64,000 nt of DNA from Deltaproteobacteria bacterium HGW-Deltaproteobacteria-15 (GTDB lineage: Bacteria > Desulfobacterota > DSM-4660 > Desulfatiglandales > HGW-15). Of the stretch, positions 9,345 through 17,804 are shown piece by piece. Under the pieces are notes generated by a model. The model was not told the origin of the DNA and searched no databases. It worked only from the letters and a program-made list of their open reading frames with translations. Each line of letters starts with the position of its first letter. Within the stretch, counting starts at the first letter, position 1. A program made the position numbers and the translations under genes. Location: assembly GCA_002840535.1 (NCBI GenBank), contig PHBH01000006.1, positions 1 through 64,000 on the forward strand, read 5' to 3'.

Positions 9345-10376
9345 ATGAAGCTGGTGTGGTGTTGTTTAGCCTTTTGCAGCCGTACCCTGATTGTTCTCGT
9401 TGCGCTGCATTCCACCTCTTTTGCAGAGGTGTCGCTGGAACGGCTGCGCAGCCGTGTAGAGTCAGCGATTCCCCCATCGCAGGGAGTGGTCGGCGTTTCG
9501 ATCAAACACATGGAGAGCGGGATCGTTGTGGCCGTTCACGGCGATGAGCCCTTTCCCATGGCAAGCACGTTCAAACTCCCGTTGCTGGTCGAGCTCTATG
9601 CAAAGGAGAAGGAGGGCGCGTTTAAATGGGATGACCTGGTGGAGATCTCTTCCACGGACCAGCACCTGGGCAGCAGTGGACTGACCGCCGTTTACGATAC
9701 GCCCGGCGTGATCCTGTCGATCCGCAATCTCGCAAATCTGATGATAATCGCGAGCGACAATTCGGCGGCCGACATCTGCTTGTCGAAAGTCGGCGGTCCC
9801 TCGAAGGTCACGGCCGGGATGCGAAAGATCGGCATCCACGGTATCCGAATAGATCGCTCCTGCCAGGAATTGATTCTCGATTACGGCGGGCGCGATACGG
9901 CGCGACTCAAGGAACTCGCCAGGGACGATCTGCAGGAGTTCTTACGGAACAACCCGCGTCCGGAAACAGAAGAGGCGCGATTTGCCGAGGACGACCGGCT
10001 CGCAGCGGACCCCGCCGACAGTGCAACACCGGATGCCATGGTGGCGCTTCTCGAGAGGATATGGCAAGGCCGGGCCGTCGATCCCGCTGCATCGGATGCA
10101 ATGATGAAGACCCTCAACCGCTGTCGCACAGGCGCAAACCGCATCCGAGGCCTTCTGCCCCCTTCAACCGATGTGGCCCACAAAACAGGCACTCTGGGCG
10201 GGGTAGTCAACGATGTGGGAATCATTACCTTGCCCGACAACGCAGGCCATGTGGCCATCGCTGTGATGAGCAAGAGGACTCGCGCCCCCAGGGAACAGGT
10301 GGAACGCGTGATAGCCGACATTGCGCGGTATGCTTACGACTACTTCACCTTCACCGCCAAACGAGAGACGCGTTAA
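9345..10376 (+). CDS. class A beta-lactamase-like serine hydrolase, secreted
   Basis: Exported serine hydrolase of the class A beta-lactamase family. A signal peptide is at residues 1 to about 27. Canonical motifs follow: STFK near residue 74, SDN near 137 and HKTGT near 280. The omega-loop is abnormal: the position of general base Glu166 reads DRSCQELI, so Cys sits where Glu166 is expected and Ile where Asn170 is expected. About 40 extra residues follow before TPDAM. At 343 residues it is longer than usual lactamases (about 290). ATG 9345 is preferred because GGAGAG lies just upstream and the signal peptide starts there; ATG 9318 is also in frame and overlaps the previous stop. Whether it hydrolyses beta-lactams is uncertain. 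Confidence 0.85.
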   Translation: MKLVWCCLAFCSRTLIVLVALHSTSFAEVSLERLRSRVESAIPPSQGVVGVSIKHMESGIVVAVHGDEPFPMASTFKLPLLVELYAKEKEGAFKWDDLVEISSTDQHLGSSGLTAVYDTPGVILSIRNLANLMIIASDNSAADICLSKVGGPSKVTAGMRKIGIHGIRIDRSCQELILDYGGRDTARLKELARDDLQEFLRNNPRPETEEARFAEDDRLAADPADSATPDAMVALLERIWQGRAVDPAASDAMMKTLNRCRTGANRIRGLLPPSTDVAHKTGTLGGVVNDVGIITLPDNAGHVAIAVMSKRTRAPREQVERVIADIARYAYDYFTFTAKRETR

Positions 10377-10471
10377 TAACGCCCATTCATCCGCTAAACC
10401 TACAAAACCTTGCATTTCGATGGCTTATGGCTTAGTTTGAAGCGAATCCGGAATGTACCAAACAGTCTTGG

Positions 10472-11566
10472 GTGAAAGAAGAAATGGACTGGTCTGAAAT
10501 CCATGAGAGGAGGAAACTGGGGCCGATCTCTCTCCCCCTGGCTTTGCTTTCCGTCTTCTACGGCCTGGGCGTGAAATGGAGGGTCAAAGCCTTCGAGAGA
10601 AGAAGAAGGCAGAGACTGCCCGGCTTTGTCCTCAGCATCGGCAATATCACTGCCGGAGGCACTGGAAAGACCCCGGCCACGATGATGATCGCGAAATGGG
10701 CGGCGGATCAGGGGTTCCGGGTAACCGTGCTCTCGAGAGGATATGGAGGCCGGTACGATCAGGAAGTGTTGGAGGTTTCGGACGGCGAGAAGATCAAGGC
10801 ACAGGTATCTGAAGCCGGAGACGAGCCGGTCCTCATGGCCGCGCACCTTCCCGGTGTACCGATAGTCCTTTCCCGTAAGCGCTACCTGGCCGGCCTTCAT
10901 GCGGTTCGCAGGTTCAACAGCAATTTCTTCCTGCTGGATGACGGCTTTCAACACATTGGGCTCGAAAGGGATCTGGACCTGGTGCTTCTCGATGCAAAAA
11001 GCCCCTTCGGGAACTGTCGTCTTCTCCCCTGGGGCCCTTTGAGAGAACCGGCGGAACATCTAGGCCGCGCAGACATCTTCCTCATGACCCGATGGGAAGG
11101 CAAGCCCGGGGAGAAGGATTGGGCCGATTTCATCAGGCGACGGTTTTCAGGAAAGCCGCTCTTCAAGAGCGCTCATGTTCCGGACCAGGTTGTGCTCCAG
11201 AAAGAGAGACACAGCACGCTCTTTCTCCGAGGCAAGCGGGTCCTCGCATTCGCCGGCATTGCCAGGCCCATGGCCTTCCGGAAAACTCTGCTGGATGCGG
11301 GTGCGGACCTGGTTGATTTCAGAGTTTTCCATGATCATCACCGGTTCACCGAAACGGAAATCAGGAATCTTGCGTCTGCAAGAAGTTCATCCCGCGCGGA
11401 TCTCCTGATCACCACCGAGAAGGATTGGGTCCGGCTGGAAAGGCTCCGGACCGCTTGCCCTGATCTCGCGTTTCTTACCGTTACCATGAGAGTGCTGTTC
11501 GACGAGGAGACGTTCTTCGATCAATTGAAAGCCGCATGCCGGGAAAGACGGGACTTTCAGTCATGA
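10472..11566 (+). CDS. lpxK: tetraacyldisaccharide 4'-kinase (lipid A synthesis)
   Basis: Inner-membrane P-loop kinase that phosphorylates the 4' position of the lipid A disaccharide. Evidence: an N-terminal hydrophobic anchor (PLALLSVFYGLGV), the family P-loop GNITAGGTGKTP near residues 57-68, VLSRGYGG, and LLDDGFQH. Length 364 is within the family range. GTG 10472 gives the full frame; ATG 10484, with a weak GAAAGAAG upstream, is an alternative. Its TGA overlaps the ATG of the acyltransferase gene (ATGA), so the two lipid A genes are translationally coupled. Confidence 0.93.
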   Translation: MKEEMDWSEIHERRKLGPISLPLALLSVFYGLGVKWRVKAFERRRRQRLPGFVLSIGNITAGGTGKTPATMMIAKWAADQGFRVTVLSRGYGGRYDQEVLEVSDGEKIKAQVSEAGDEPVLMAAHLPGVPIVLSRKRYLAGLHAVRRFNSNFFLLDDGFQHIGLERDLDLVLLDAKSPFGNCRLLPWGPLREPAEHLGRADIFLMTRWEGKPGEKDWADFIRRRFSGKPLFKSAHVPDQVVLQKERHSTLFLRGKRVLAFAGIARPMAFRKTLLDAGADLVDFRVFHDHHRFTETEIRNLASARSSSRADLLITTEKDWVRLERLRTACPDLAFLTVTMRVLFDEETFFDQLKAACRERRDFQS

Positions 11567-12480
11567 TCTACTCCCTTATCTACAGCATCGTTTTCCTCTT
11601 GTCCCGCATTCCTTATCCCCTTGCCCGGCTTGCGGGAAAACTGCTGGGGGCGGGATTCTCCAGGCTCCCCATAATGAGACGGGACGAGGTCTTCGGCAAC
11701 ATCGTCAGGAGTTTTGAGGGTCAGCTGGATGAAGAGGATTGCAGAAAAATTCTGAAGCGGGTCTATATCCACTTCGGGCAGATGATCTTCGAAGTGCCGC
11801 ATATCCTGAGGCTGAATCACGAAAATCTTTCAGACTATGTGGTGTTCGAAAACGAGGAGAATCTCCGAATCGCTCTTGCCAGGGGCAAAGGGGTGTTTAT
11901 CCTGACCGCTCATTTTGGGAATTGGGAGCTCATGTCGGCCGCCGTCACCCTGCAATTCGGCAAAGCGGCGGCAGTGATCGTCAGACCCATTGACTATGCA
12001 CCTTTGGATCGTCTGATGAGCGGACTGCGGTCCCGGTTCGGAACAGAGGTGATCGCGAAGCAGGGAGCTATGAGACGAATCATTTCAGCCCTGAGGGAAC
12101 AAAAGATGATCGGGATTCTCCTGGATCAGAATGTGGATTGGTATGAGGGGGTCTTCACTCCTTTTATGGGCAGGTGGGCCTGCACGAACAAGGGACTGGC
12201 CCTTATGGCCGTAAGAACCGGCGCCCCTGTTGTACCGGTTTTTTCGGTTAGAGAGAGCGACGGTCGGCACCGCATCATCTTTGAAAAAGAGGTTCCGCTC
12301 GTCATCGGGGACAAGACAACGGAAGTGGAAGAGAATACAATTCTTTTTACTCAAGTCATCGAGAGCTTTGTTCGCAGATACCCGGACCAGTGGTTCTGGT
12401 TCCACAGAAGGTGGAAGACCAGAAACTTCTGTACGCTCACACAACAAGAGGTACGGATTCAGGACGTGGGAATAGGATAG
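11563..12480 (+). CDS. lipid A biosynthesis acyltransferase (LpxL/HtrB type)
   Basis: Membrane acyltransferase that adds a secondary acyl chain to Kdo2-lipid IVA or a related precursor. An N-terminal membrane segment is followed by the HX4(D/E) catalytic motif as HFGNWE near residue 117, then GILLDQNVDW and a late FWFHRRWK block typical of LpxL/LpxM proteins. The start is ATG 11563, in the ATGA overlap with lpxK; an upstream in-frame ATG at 11536 lies inside lpxK. Whether it is LpxL or LpxM in specificity cannot be told. Confidence 0.9.
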   Translation: MIYSLIYSIVFLLSRIPYPLARLAGKLLGAGFSRLPIMRRDEVFGNIVRSFEGQLDEEDCRKILKRVYIHFGQMIFEVPHILRLNHENLSDYVVFENEENLRIALARGKGVFILTAHFGNWELMSAAVTLQFGKAAAVIVRPIDYAPLDRLMSGLRSRFGTEVIAKQGAMRRIISALREQKMIGILLDQNVDWYEGVFTPFMGRWACTNKGLALMAVRTGAPVVPVFSVRESDGRHRIIFEKEVPLVIGDKTTEVEENTILFTQVIESFVRRYPDQWFWFHRRWKTRNFCTLTQQEVRIQDVGIG

Positions 12481-12901
12481 GTGTTTCAGGGTCTCGAAAG
12501 GCGAATGGAGATTGACTTCCTACTGCTTCAAGCCTCCTGATTTTCAGAGTAACCACCAATTTCTATTGGAGCGGACCGGTGGGAAACTGTCCCCCTCGCC
12601 CAGCCCCTTCCGTCAACGGAAGGGGTGGGTGAGTTAAGGCTCCCCGCCCCGGAATCTGCTTCGGAGATTTCACCTGTTTTGGCTTGAATCCTCCGGGAGG
12701 ATGAAATAGCTTACTGGTGCTGTGGTGCAGGATCCTGTCTGCGGATAGGAGCAGGCTCCTGCTTGCGAATAAGAAAAGATCCGGTTCCAGAGGGGCCGGC
12801 TTGAAATAACCCTGAAGGGATCCTGAATCCCTTGGTCTGTTTTGAAAAACCTCTCACCTGGCCCAGAGGACCAGGTTTTTTGCGATACCATGAACGTGTG
12901 T
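12481..12901. other. intergenic region with strong hairpin
   Basis: About 420 bases without a supported gene. It holds a perfect inverted repeat, CCCCTTCCGT at 12604-12613 with ACGGAAGGGG at 12616-12625, but no T-run follows, so it is more likely a repeat element or processing site than a terminator. A second hairpin-prone stretch (AGGAGC-AG-GCTCCT) lies around 12740-12755. No clear ribosome site precedes the next gene. Confidence 0.5.
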
Positions 12902-13945
12902 ATGACTATCGATCGATCCAAAATCCGCCGGGTTCTCGTGCGTGCTCCCAACTGGGTAGGCGACGCGATAATGGCATTGCCCAGCCTTGAGGCATTGAAA
13001 GAAAACCTGCCGGGGAGCAGTGTGGTTGTCCTTGCAAAACCATGGGTGATTCCTGTTTTCGAGAACCACCCGTGCGTGGACAGTGTTTTGCACTACCGCA
13101 AAGACGTGCCTTACCCGCGCGCCCTGCTCCGAATCATGAGCACGGCATCGGAGCTCAGGCGGCTCAAGTTCGATTTGGCCTTTCTCCTGCAAAACGCCTT
13201 TGAAGCTGCACTTCTTGCGTGGCTCGCCGGCATTCCGTACAGACTGGGGTACAACACCGACGGGAGATCACTCCTGCTGTCGCATCCTGTCCCAAAGGAA
13301 AAGGACCGGCAGGGCCATCAGGTGGAATATTATATGGGCATATTGAAGAGCATGAACTGGAGAGTGGAACCCAGGGATCCCCGCCTCCATGTGAATGGAA
13401 GCAAGGTATCCGCCGCCCGTTCCCTTCTCCTGTCTTACGGTATTAAAAGAGACGATTTCCTTCTCGGCATGGCGCCCGGTGCAACGTATGGCCCTGCCAA
13501 GCGGTGGCCGCCCGAGAAATTCGCTGCAGTCGCCGATATGGCTGCCGAGAAATGGGGGGCAAAGGTGGTGGTTATGGGGAGCGGCAACGAACAGACCATC
13601 GGAGATGCGGTGGTTCTTGCCATGAGATCTCCGGCCCTCAATCTGTGCGGCAAAACAAGCCTGGGGGAAGCCGCTGCGGTGATTCAACAGTGCAGGGCTT
13701 TCCTTACCAATGACTCCGGGCTCATGCATCTTGCCGCAGCCCTGGATGTCCCCACTGTGGCTGTTTTTGGCTCTACGGATCCCACAGCAACCGGGCCTCG
13801 GAGCGAAAAGGCCAGGGTGGTCAGACATCCCATGGAGTGCTCTCCATGTCTTAAGCCCGAGTGTCCGGAGGGCTGCCCCTGCCTCAAGTCCATTCAACCC
13901 GATGAGGTGTGGAAGGAGCTGGTGTCGTGCCTCAGGAGCACATGA
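12902..13945 (+). CDS. waaF: ADP-heptose:LPS heptosyltransferase II
   Basis: Family 9 glycosyltransferase adding the second L-glycero-D-manno-heptose to the LPS inner core. Visible blocks are VRAPNWVGDAIMALP at the N-terminus, GMAPGATYGPAKRWP, and the nucleotide-sugar site TNDSGLMHLAAAL. A Cys-rich C-terminal loop (CSPCLKPECPEGCPC) is frequent in deltaproteobacterial members. ATG 12902 is chosen because family homology begins right after it; ATG 12842 and 12890 are in frame but none has a convincing ribosome site. It heads a three-gene heptose block. Confidence 0.9.
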   Translation: MTIDRSKIRRVLVRAPNWVGDAIMALPSLEALKENLPGSSVVVLAKPWVIPVFENHPCVDSVLHYRKDVPYPRALLRIMSTASELRRLKFDLAFLLQNAFEAALLAWLAGIPYRLGYNTDGRSLLLSHPVPKEKDRQGHQVEYYMGILKSMNWRVEPRDPRLHVNGSKVSAARSLLLSYGIKRDDFLLGMAPGATYGPAKRWPPEKFAAVADMAAEKWGAKVVVMGSGNEQTIGDAVVLAMRSPALNLCGKTSLGEAAAVIQQCRAFLTNDSGLMHLAAALDVPTVAVFGSTDPTATGPRSEKARVVRHPMECSPCLKPECPEGCPCLKSIQPDEVWKELVSCLRST

Positions 13946-14039
13946 GGCGGAGCTTGCATCGGATGAGGCGAGAACAGTTATTGTGGGACACTCGTATCCA
14001 GAGTCATTGATCCGGTATAGATTCCCGGCAGAGGACAAT

Positions 14040-14630
14040 TTGAAGCGACCCGCTCTATTCCTTGATCGAGACGGCACCATAAACGAGCAGATGGGGTACA
14101 TCAATCATGTGCGCCGGTTCGTAGTTCTCCCCCGGGTCGCAGAGGCCGTGCGGCTGTTGAACAGCAACGGATTTCTTGCCATCGTAGTCTCCAACCAGTC
14201 GGGAGCGGCCAGAGGCTATTTCCCGCCCTCGCTGATCGATACGATGCACGAACTCCTGAATACGGCACTCATGCGCAGGCAGGCGAGGCTGGACGGAATC
14301 TTTTACTGTCCCCACCACCCCAGGGGCATCGTCCCGGAGCTCAGCGTGGATTGCGATTGCAGAAAGCCGCGAACCGGGCTTATTGCCCAGGCATGCAGCC
14401 GTTTTGACATCGACATGAGCCACTCCTATGTGGTAGGAGATAGGTGTCTTGACATTGAGCTTGCCCACCGCTGCGGCATCGATGGCGTGCTCGTGAAAAC
14501 AGGATATGGCCGGGGGGAGGTCGAATACGTCCTTCCTTCCAGAGCGGAAAAACCCCTTTACATCGCAGAAGATCTCCATGATGCAGTTCTCTGGATTCTG
14601 GAAAAAGAGAAGCCCGGTTTCGCTCAGTGA
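14040..14630 (+). CDS. gmhB: D-glycero-D-manno-heptose-1,7-bisphosphate 7-phosphatase
   Basis: HAD-superfamily phosphatase of the ADP-heptose pathway, 196 residues. Motif 1 is FLDRDGTIN at the very N-terminus, motif 2 is VVSNQSG, and the zinc-binding loop CPHHP...CDCRKP is diagnostic of GmhB. Motif 4 is VGDRCLDIELA. The open frame extends far upstream into waaF, but TTG 14040, preceded by GAGG at 14031-14034, gives the correct family length. It makes substrate for the two flanking heptosyltransferases and overlaps the waaC start by about 50 bases. Confidence 0.9.
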   Translation: MKRPALFLDRDGTINEQMGYINHVRRFVVLPRVAEAVRLLNSNGFLAIVVSNQSGAARGYFPPSLIDTMHELLNTALMRRQARLDGIFYCPHHPRGIVPELSVDCDCRKPRTGLIAQACSRFDIDMSHSYVVGDRCLDIELAHRCGIDGVLVKTGYGRGEVEYVLPSRAEKPLYIAEDLHDAVLWILEKEKPGFAQ

Positions 14631-15738
14631 GATCCGGTCCATTCTCATCGTGAAGCTGAGCGCCATTGGGGATGTGGTACACACCCTGCCCCTGCTTGAG
14701 GTCCTGAGGAAAAATCTCCCGGATGCGCGAATTGACTGGCTCATCGAAGAGGAAGCTTCCGAGATCATAAAGGGCCATGCCGCGCTGAATCGGGTCATCG
14801 TCTCGCGCAGGAAGCTGTGGCAAAAAAACTTCGTCGGCAGCGGACGGAGAGCCGCCACCCTCAAAGAGATTATGAGTTTTCTCAAAGAACTCCGCTCCGA
14901 ACAGTACGACCTGGTCATAGACATTCACGGCTTGTTCAAGAGCGGCCTTCTCACCGGGCTGGCAAGGGGGCGAAGGAAGATCGGCTTTACCTGGGCCAGG
15001 GAGGGAAGCACCCTTTTTCTCTCAGAGCCGCCCTTTTTCGAAGACCAGTACCGGCAGCATGCCATAGAAAGGTACCTGAAGACCGTGAATATCCTCGGAT
15101 GTGATGTGGCCTCATGGAACGGCCGCATTCCCGTGGATGACTCGCACCGAAAAACGATGGATCGACTTTTTCGTAAGAACGATCTGAACGGCAAGAGGAT
15201 TGCCGCTATAAATCCGATGGCCAAATGGGACACGAAGTTGTGGGAACCCGATAGATTTTCACGGCTCGCAGATCGTATCCTTGAGGAATTGGGTATGAGA
15301 GTCCTTTTCACCGGCAGCAAACACGATGAACCCATCATCCAGGAAATTTGCAGCGGCATGAGGAATGAAGGGGCGGTCAATCTGGCCGGGCAGATTGGAC
15401 TCAAGGAGCTTGCCGCTCTTTACACCCGCTGCGATGTCCTGATCACGACAGATACCGGGCCCATGCATATCGCAGCAGCCATGAATTGCCCGGTTATCGC
15501 TCTATTCGGTCCCACAGCGCCCTGGCGAACCGGTCCTTACGGCAATGGACACAAGGTCATTCGGGAGGATCTGGGATGCAGTCCGTGCTTCAAGAAAACG
15601 TGCTCCCATAAGACATGCATGAAGGGGATCACGGTGGGCCGGGTCTTTTATGCCTTGATGAAACAACTCGATCACAAAGCCCCTGAAAAAATCCGAATCG
15701 CCGGGCATCGGCGCGGTTCTCTCCGGGCTCTGCGCTAA
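14578..15738 (+). CDS. waaC: LPS heptosyltransferase I
   Basis: Family 9 glycosyltransferase that adds the first heptose to Kdo. Near the N-terminus is ILIVKLSAIGDVVHTLP, later INPMAKWDTKLWEP, and the donor-site block TTDTGPMHIAAAM. Length 386 includes an N-terminal extension of about 20 residues before the first strand. Starts at ATG 14578 or 14581, inside the end of gmhB. WaaC versus WaaF was assigned from the KLSAIGDVVH block and the WLIEEE motif typical of WaaC. Confidence 0.88.
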   Translation: MMQFSGFWKKRSPVSLSEIRSILIVKLSAIGDVVHTLPLLEVLRKNLPDARIDWLIEEEASEIIKGHAALNRVIVSRRKLWQKNFVGSGRRAATLKEIMSFLKELRSEQYDLVIDIHGLFKSGLLTGLARGRRKIGFTWAREGSTLFLSEPPFFEDQYRQHAIERYLKTVNILGCDVASWNGRIPVDDSHRKTMDRLFRKNDLNGKRIAAINPMAKWDTKLWEPDRFSRLADRILEELGMRVLFTGSKHDEPIIQEICSGMRNEGAVNLAGQIGLKELAALYTRCDVLITTDTGPMHIAAAMNCPVIALFGPTAPWRTGPYGNGHKVIREDLGCSPCFKKTCSHKTCMKGITVGRVFYALMKQLDHKAPEKIRIAGHRRGSLRALR

Positions 15739-16037
15739 ATACTCATCCCTCCGACGTATCCGCAAAAACCCAGATTTCTCCCGCAGTTTATCCCGCGCGA
15801 GTCGCGGGGGGCCGAAATGACAGGTGCGCTATGATCCTTTATCGGGTTTCATTATCGATCAATCTTGCCGCGTCGTCGGCAGGCGGCTGAACTCTGAACA
15901 CTGAACGCTGAACGCTGATATACTCCTCCTTACCCAGGTAGAACCTGTCCGGTGAAAGTAAGGCCCAACTTGACACACGGCCCCTGTCTCTCTAAGATCA
16001 GGATTTAAGACCCATTCGAGCCGAAAGGAGAAAGCTT
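15739..16037. other. intergenic region with 7-bp tandem array
   Basis: Spacer of about 300 bases between the LPS cluster and the Trm112-like gene. It contains four tandem 7-bp units CTGAACN at 15887-15914. No gene and no convincing terminator were seen. The ribosome site of the next gene (AAAGGAG) is at 16024-16030. Confidence 0.6.
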
Positions 16038-16211
16038 ATGGCCATCAGCAAGGAGTTGCTGGAAATCCTGGCCTGCCCCAAGTGCAAAGGCGACATCTAT
16101 CTTACGGAAAATGGCGATGGCCTGATCTGCGACAAGTGCAGGCTCCTCTACGAGATCAGAGACGACATCCCTATTATGCTTATTGATGAGGCCAAACCCC
16201 TGGACAGGTAA
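16038..16211 (+). CDS. Trm112/YcaR family small zinc-binding protein
   Basis: A 57-residue protein of the Trm112 (UPF0434/YcaR) family. It has the two expected cysteine pairs, CPKC near residue 13 and CDKC near residue 34, followed by LLYEIRDDIPIML, the typical family ending. The eukaryotic and archaeal relatives activate methyltransferases; the bacterial role is unclear. AAAGGAG lies 7 bases before ATG. It is followed 22 bases later by malonyl-CoA decarboxylase. In many Gram-negatives the ycaR gene lies next to lpxK, and here it lies just after a lipid A/LPS cluster, which agrees. Confidence 0.88.
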   Translation: MAISKELLEILACPKCKGDIYLTENGDGLICDKCRLLYEIRDDIPIMLIDEAKPLDR

Positions 16212-16233
16212 TTACCCCTTCAGGGAGTCCATC

Positions 16234-17628
16234 ATGGGAACAAGCTCTATTTCGCCGGTTAATGAAGACAGAGCGTTGAAGCTCAGCGATAAAAAGGTAG
16301 GTCGCCTGCTTGAGGCATTCCGGCGGTTGGACCTGGAGGGAACCGACGAAGGGAGTGTTTTCGGGGACATCAAGTCCCTCTATTCCACCCTTGCCGAGGA
16401 GCAAAAGGAGTTTTTTTTCACCGCGATGCTTCACGAGATCGAGATCTCCAAGAACGGGCTTACCGATCTCCTGGAGCAACTGCTCGCATCCGATCACAAG
16501 AACCCTGAATGGCCGAAGTGGATTTCGAATCTCAGGGATCGCATCCAATCTCCGCGGCTGAATATCTTTCGAAAGATCTCTCATCAGGCGGGCGGTCTCA
16601 AGTTCCTGCTGGATTTCAGGGGCGATGTCCTCTCGACACAGCGTTTTTCAAGGGCCGACCTCAGCCCCCTGGACAGGGACATGGTGATCCTGTTCGAACT
16701 CCTGTTCCAGGGCGGATTCCTCTATCTTGAAGAGATCACCTTTGATTCCTCCTACAGGCAGATCGAACTGATCAAGAACAGCGATCTCGTCCACCCCATG
16801 GCTCACATCGAGGAGATGGGTCTTCGACTGGGAAACGACAGGAGATGTTTTGCCCTCTATCACCGGCTGATGCCTTATGAACCGGTCGTATTCATAGAGG
16901 TCGCCCTGACCAGGGGTATTGTGAGGCATATTTCCGAAATCATCGATGCCGACTCGGTGCGTGCGGGACATGGAGATGCGGATACGGCCATGTTCTACTC
17001 CATCAACAACACCCAGCAGGGGCTTTCCGGTTTGAGGCTCGGAAAGATGCTCATCTACAGGGTAGTGGATTCCCTGAAAAGAGAGATGGAAAACATCAAT
17101 ACTTTTGCTACACTTAGTCCTCTCCCGGGTTTCTGGAAAAACTATCTGTCCCCTATTCTCCAGGGGAATGACGACTTCTTCCTGAAACCTGGAGATGTCC
17201 ACTCCTACTTCCCCGGCAGGCACGTGCGAAGGATTCTGGAAAACGCTTCTTCGAAGAAAAATGGAGAGAACGATTTCAACAGCGCTCTCTTATTGCTGCT
17301 TTCCAATGAAGGGTGGGCCGCGAGCGATGAGTGGAAAAAAATTCTGCAGCCCCCGCTGACCAGGATTGCGCACATATACGTCTCCAGAGAAAAAAACCGC
17401 GAGATGAAACCCTTGAATGCGGTTGCGAATTTTCACATGGAAAACGGCGCCACGGTTTCCAGGTCCAACATCAATTTCCTCGGCAATCCTTCCACCAGGG
17501 GGCTACGTGATTCCTGCGGTATCATGGTCAACTACATTTACACGACCGGATGGCTGAATCAGATCAGGGGGTCCTTCCGATGGCTGGAAAAATTGGAGAT
17601 AAGATCCATATTCTCCCGCAACCGGTGA
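16234..17628 (+). CDS. malonyl-CoA decarboxylase
   Basis: Converts malonyl-CoA to acetyl-CoA and CO2. The 464-residue protein shows the full family pattern: an N-terminal helical part, then AGGLKFLLDFRGD, HPMAHIEEMGLRLG, YHRLMPYEPVVFIEVAL, FATLSPLPGF, and the C-terminal VANFHMENGA and SCGIMVNYIY blocks. ATG 16234 follows AGGGAG with a 6-base gap; the frame is open further upstream into the Trm112-like gene but without support. The gene precedes a cluster of CoA-ester genes (oxidoreductase, ligase, thiolase-like), suggesting malonate or malonyl-CoA use in acyl metabolism; that link is inference. Confidence 0.9.
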   Translation: MGTSSISPVNEDRALKLSDKKVGRLLEAFRRLDLEGTDEGSVFGDIKSLYSTLAEEQKEFFFTAMLHEIEISKNGLTDLLEQLLASDHKNPEWPKWISNLRDRIQSPRLNIFRKISHQAGGLKFLLDFRGDVLSTQRFSRADLSPLDRDMVILFELLFQGGFLYLEEITFDSSYRQIELIKNSDLVHPMAHIEEMGLRLGNDRRCFALYHRLMPYEPVVFIEVALTRGIVRHISEIIDADSVRAGHGDADTAMFYSINNTQQGLSGLRLGKMLIYRVVDSLKREMENINTFATLSPLPGFWKNYLSPILQGNDDFFLKPGDVHSYFPGRHVRRILENASSKKNGENDFNSALLLLLSNEGWAASDEWKKILQPPLTRIAHIYVSREKNREMKPLNAVANFHMENGATVSRSNINFLGNPSTRGLRDSCGIMVNYIYTTGWLNQIRGSFRWLEKLEIRSIFSRNR

Positions 17629-17710
17629 GGGAGAAAAATCGGGAAGCGGATGGGAATCGTTACTCCGGCTTCCGAATTCCCACTTTCGCCTTTCTTCTGT
17701 GTCTTTCCGC

Positions 17711-17740
17711 TTGACAGGCCGGAAGCTTGTCCACTATAGT
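17711..17740 (+). promoter_or_regulatory. sigma-70 type promoter for the oxidoreductase gene
   Basis: TTGACA at 17711-17716 and TATAGT at 17735-17740 with an 18-base spacer, 65 bases upstream of the FAD/Fe-S oxidoreductase start. The match to consensus is good; activity is inferred. Confidence 0.6.
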
Positions 17741-17804
17741 CATTTTATAGCTAAATAATAGCCACCCCAGCAATTTTTCAATCATCGACCAAGGAGGTCA
17801 GGCC

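Noticed and set aside
12604..12625. hairpin as terminator after the acyltransferase gene
   Set aside because: The stem is perfect but no T-run follows, so I list it only as part of the intergenic region.
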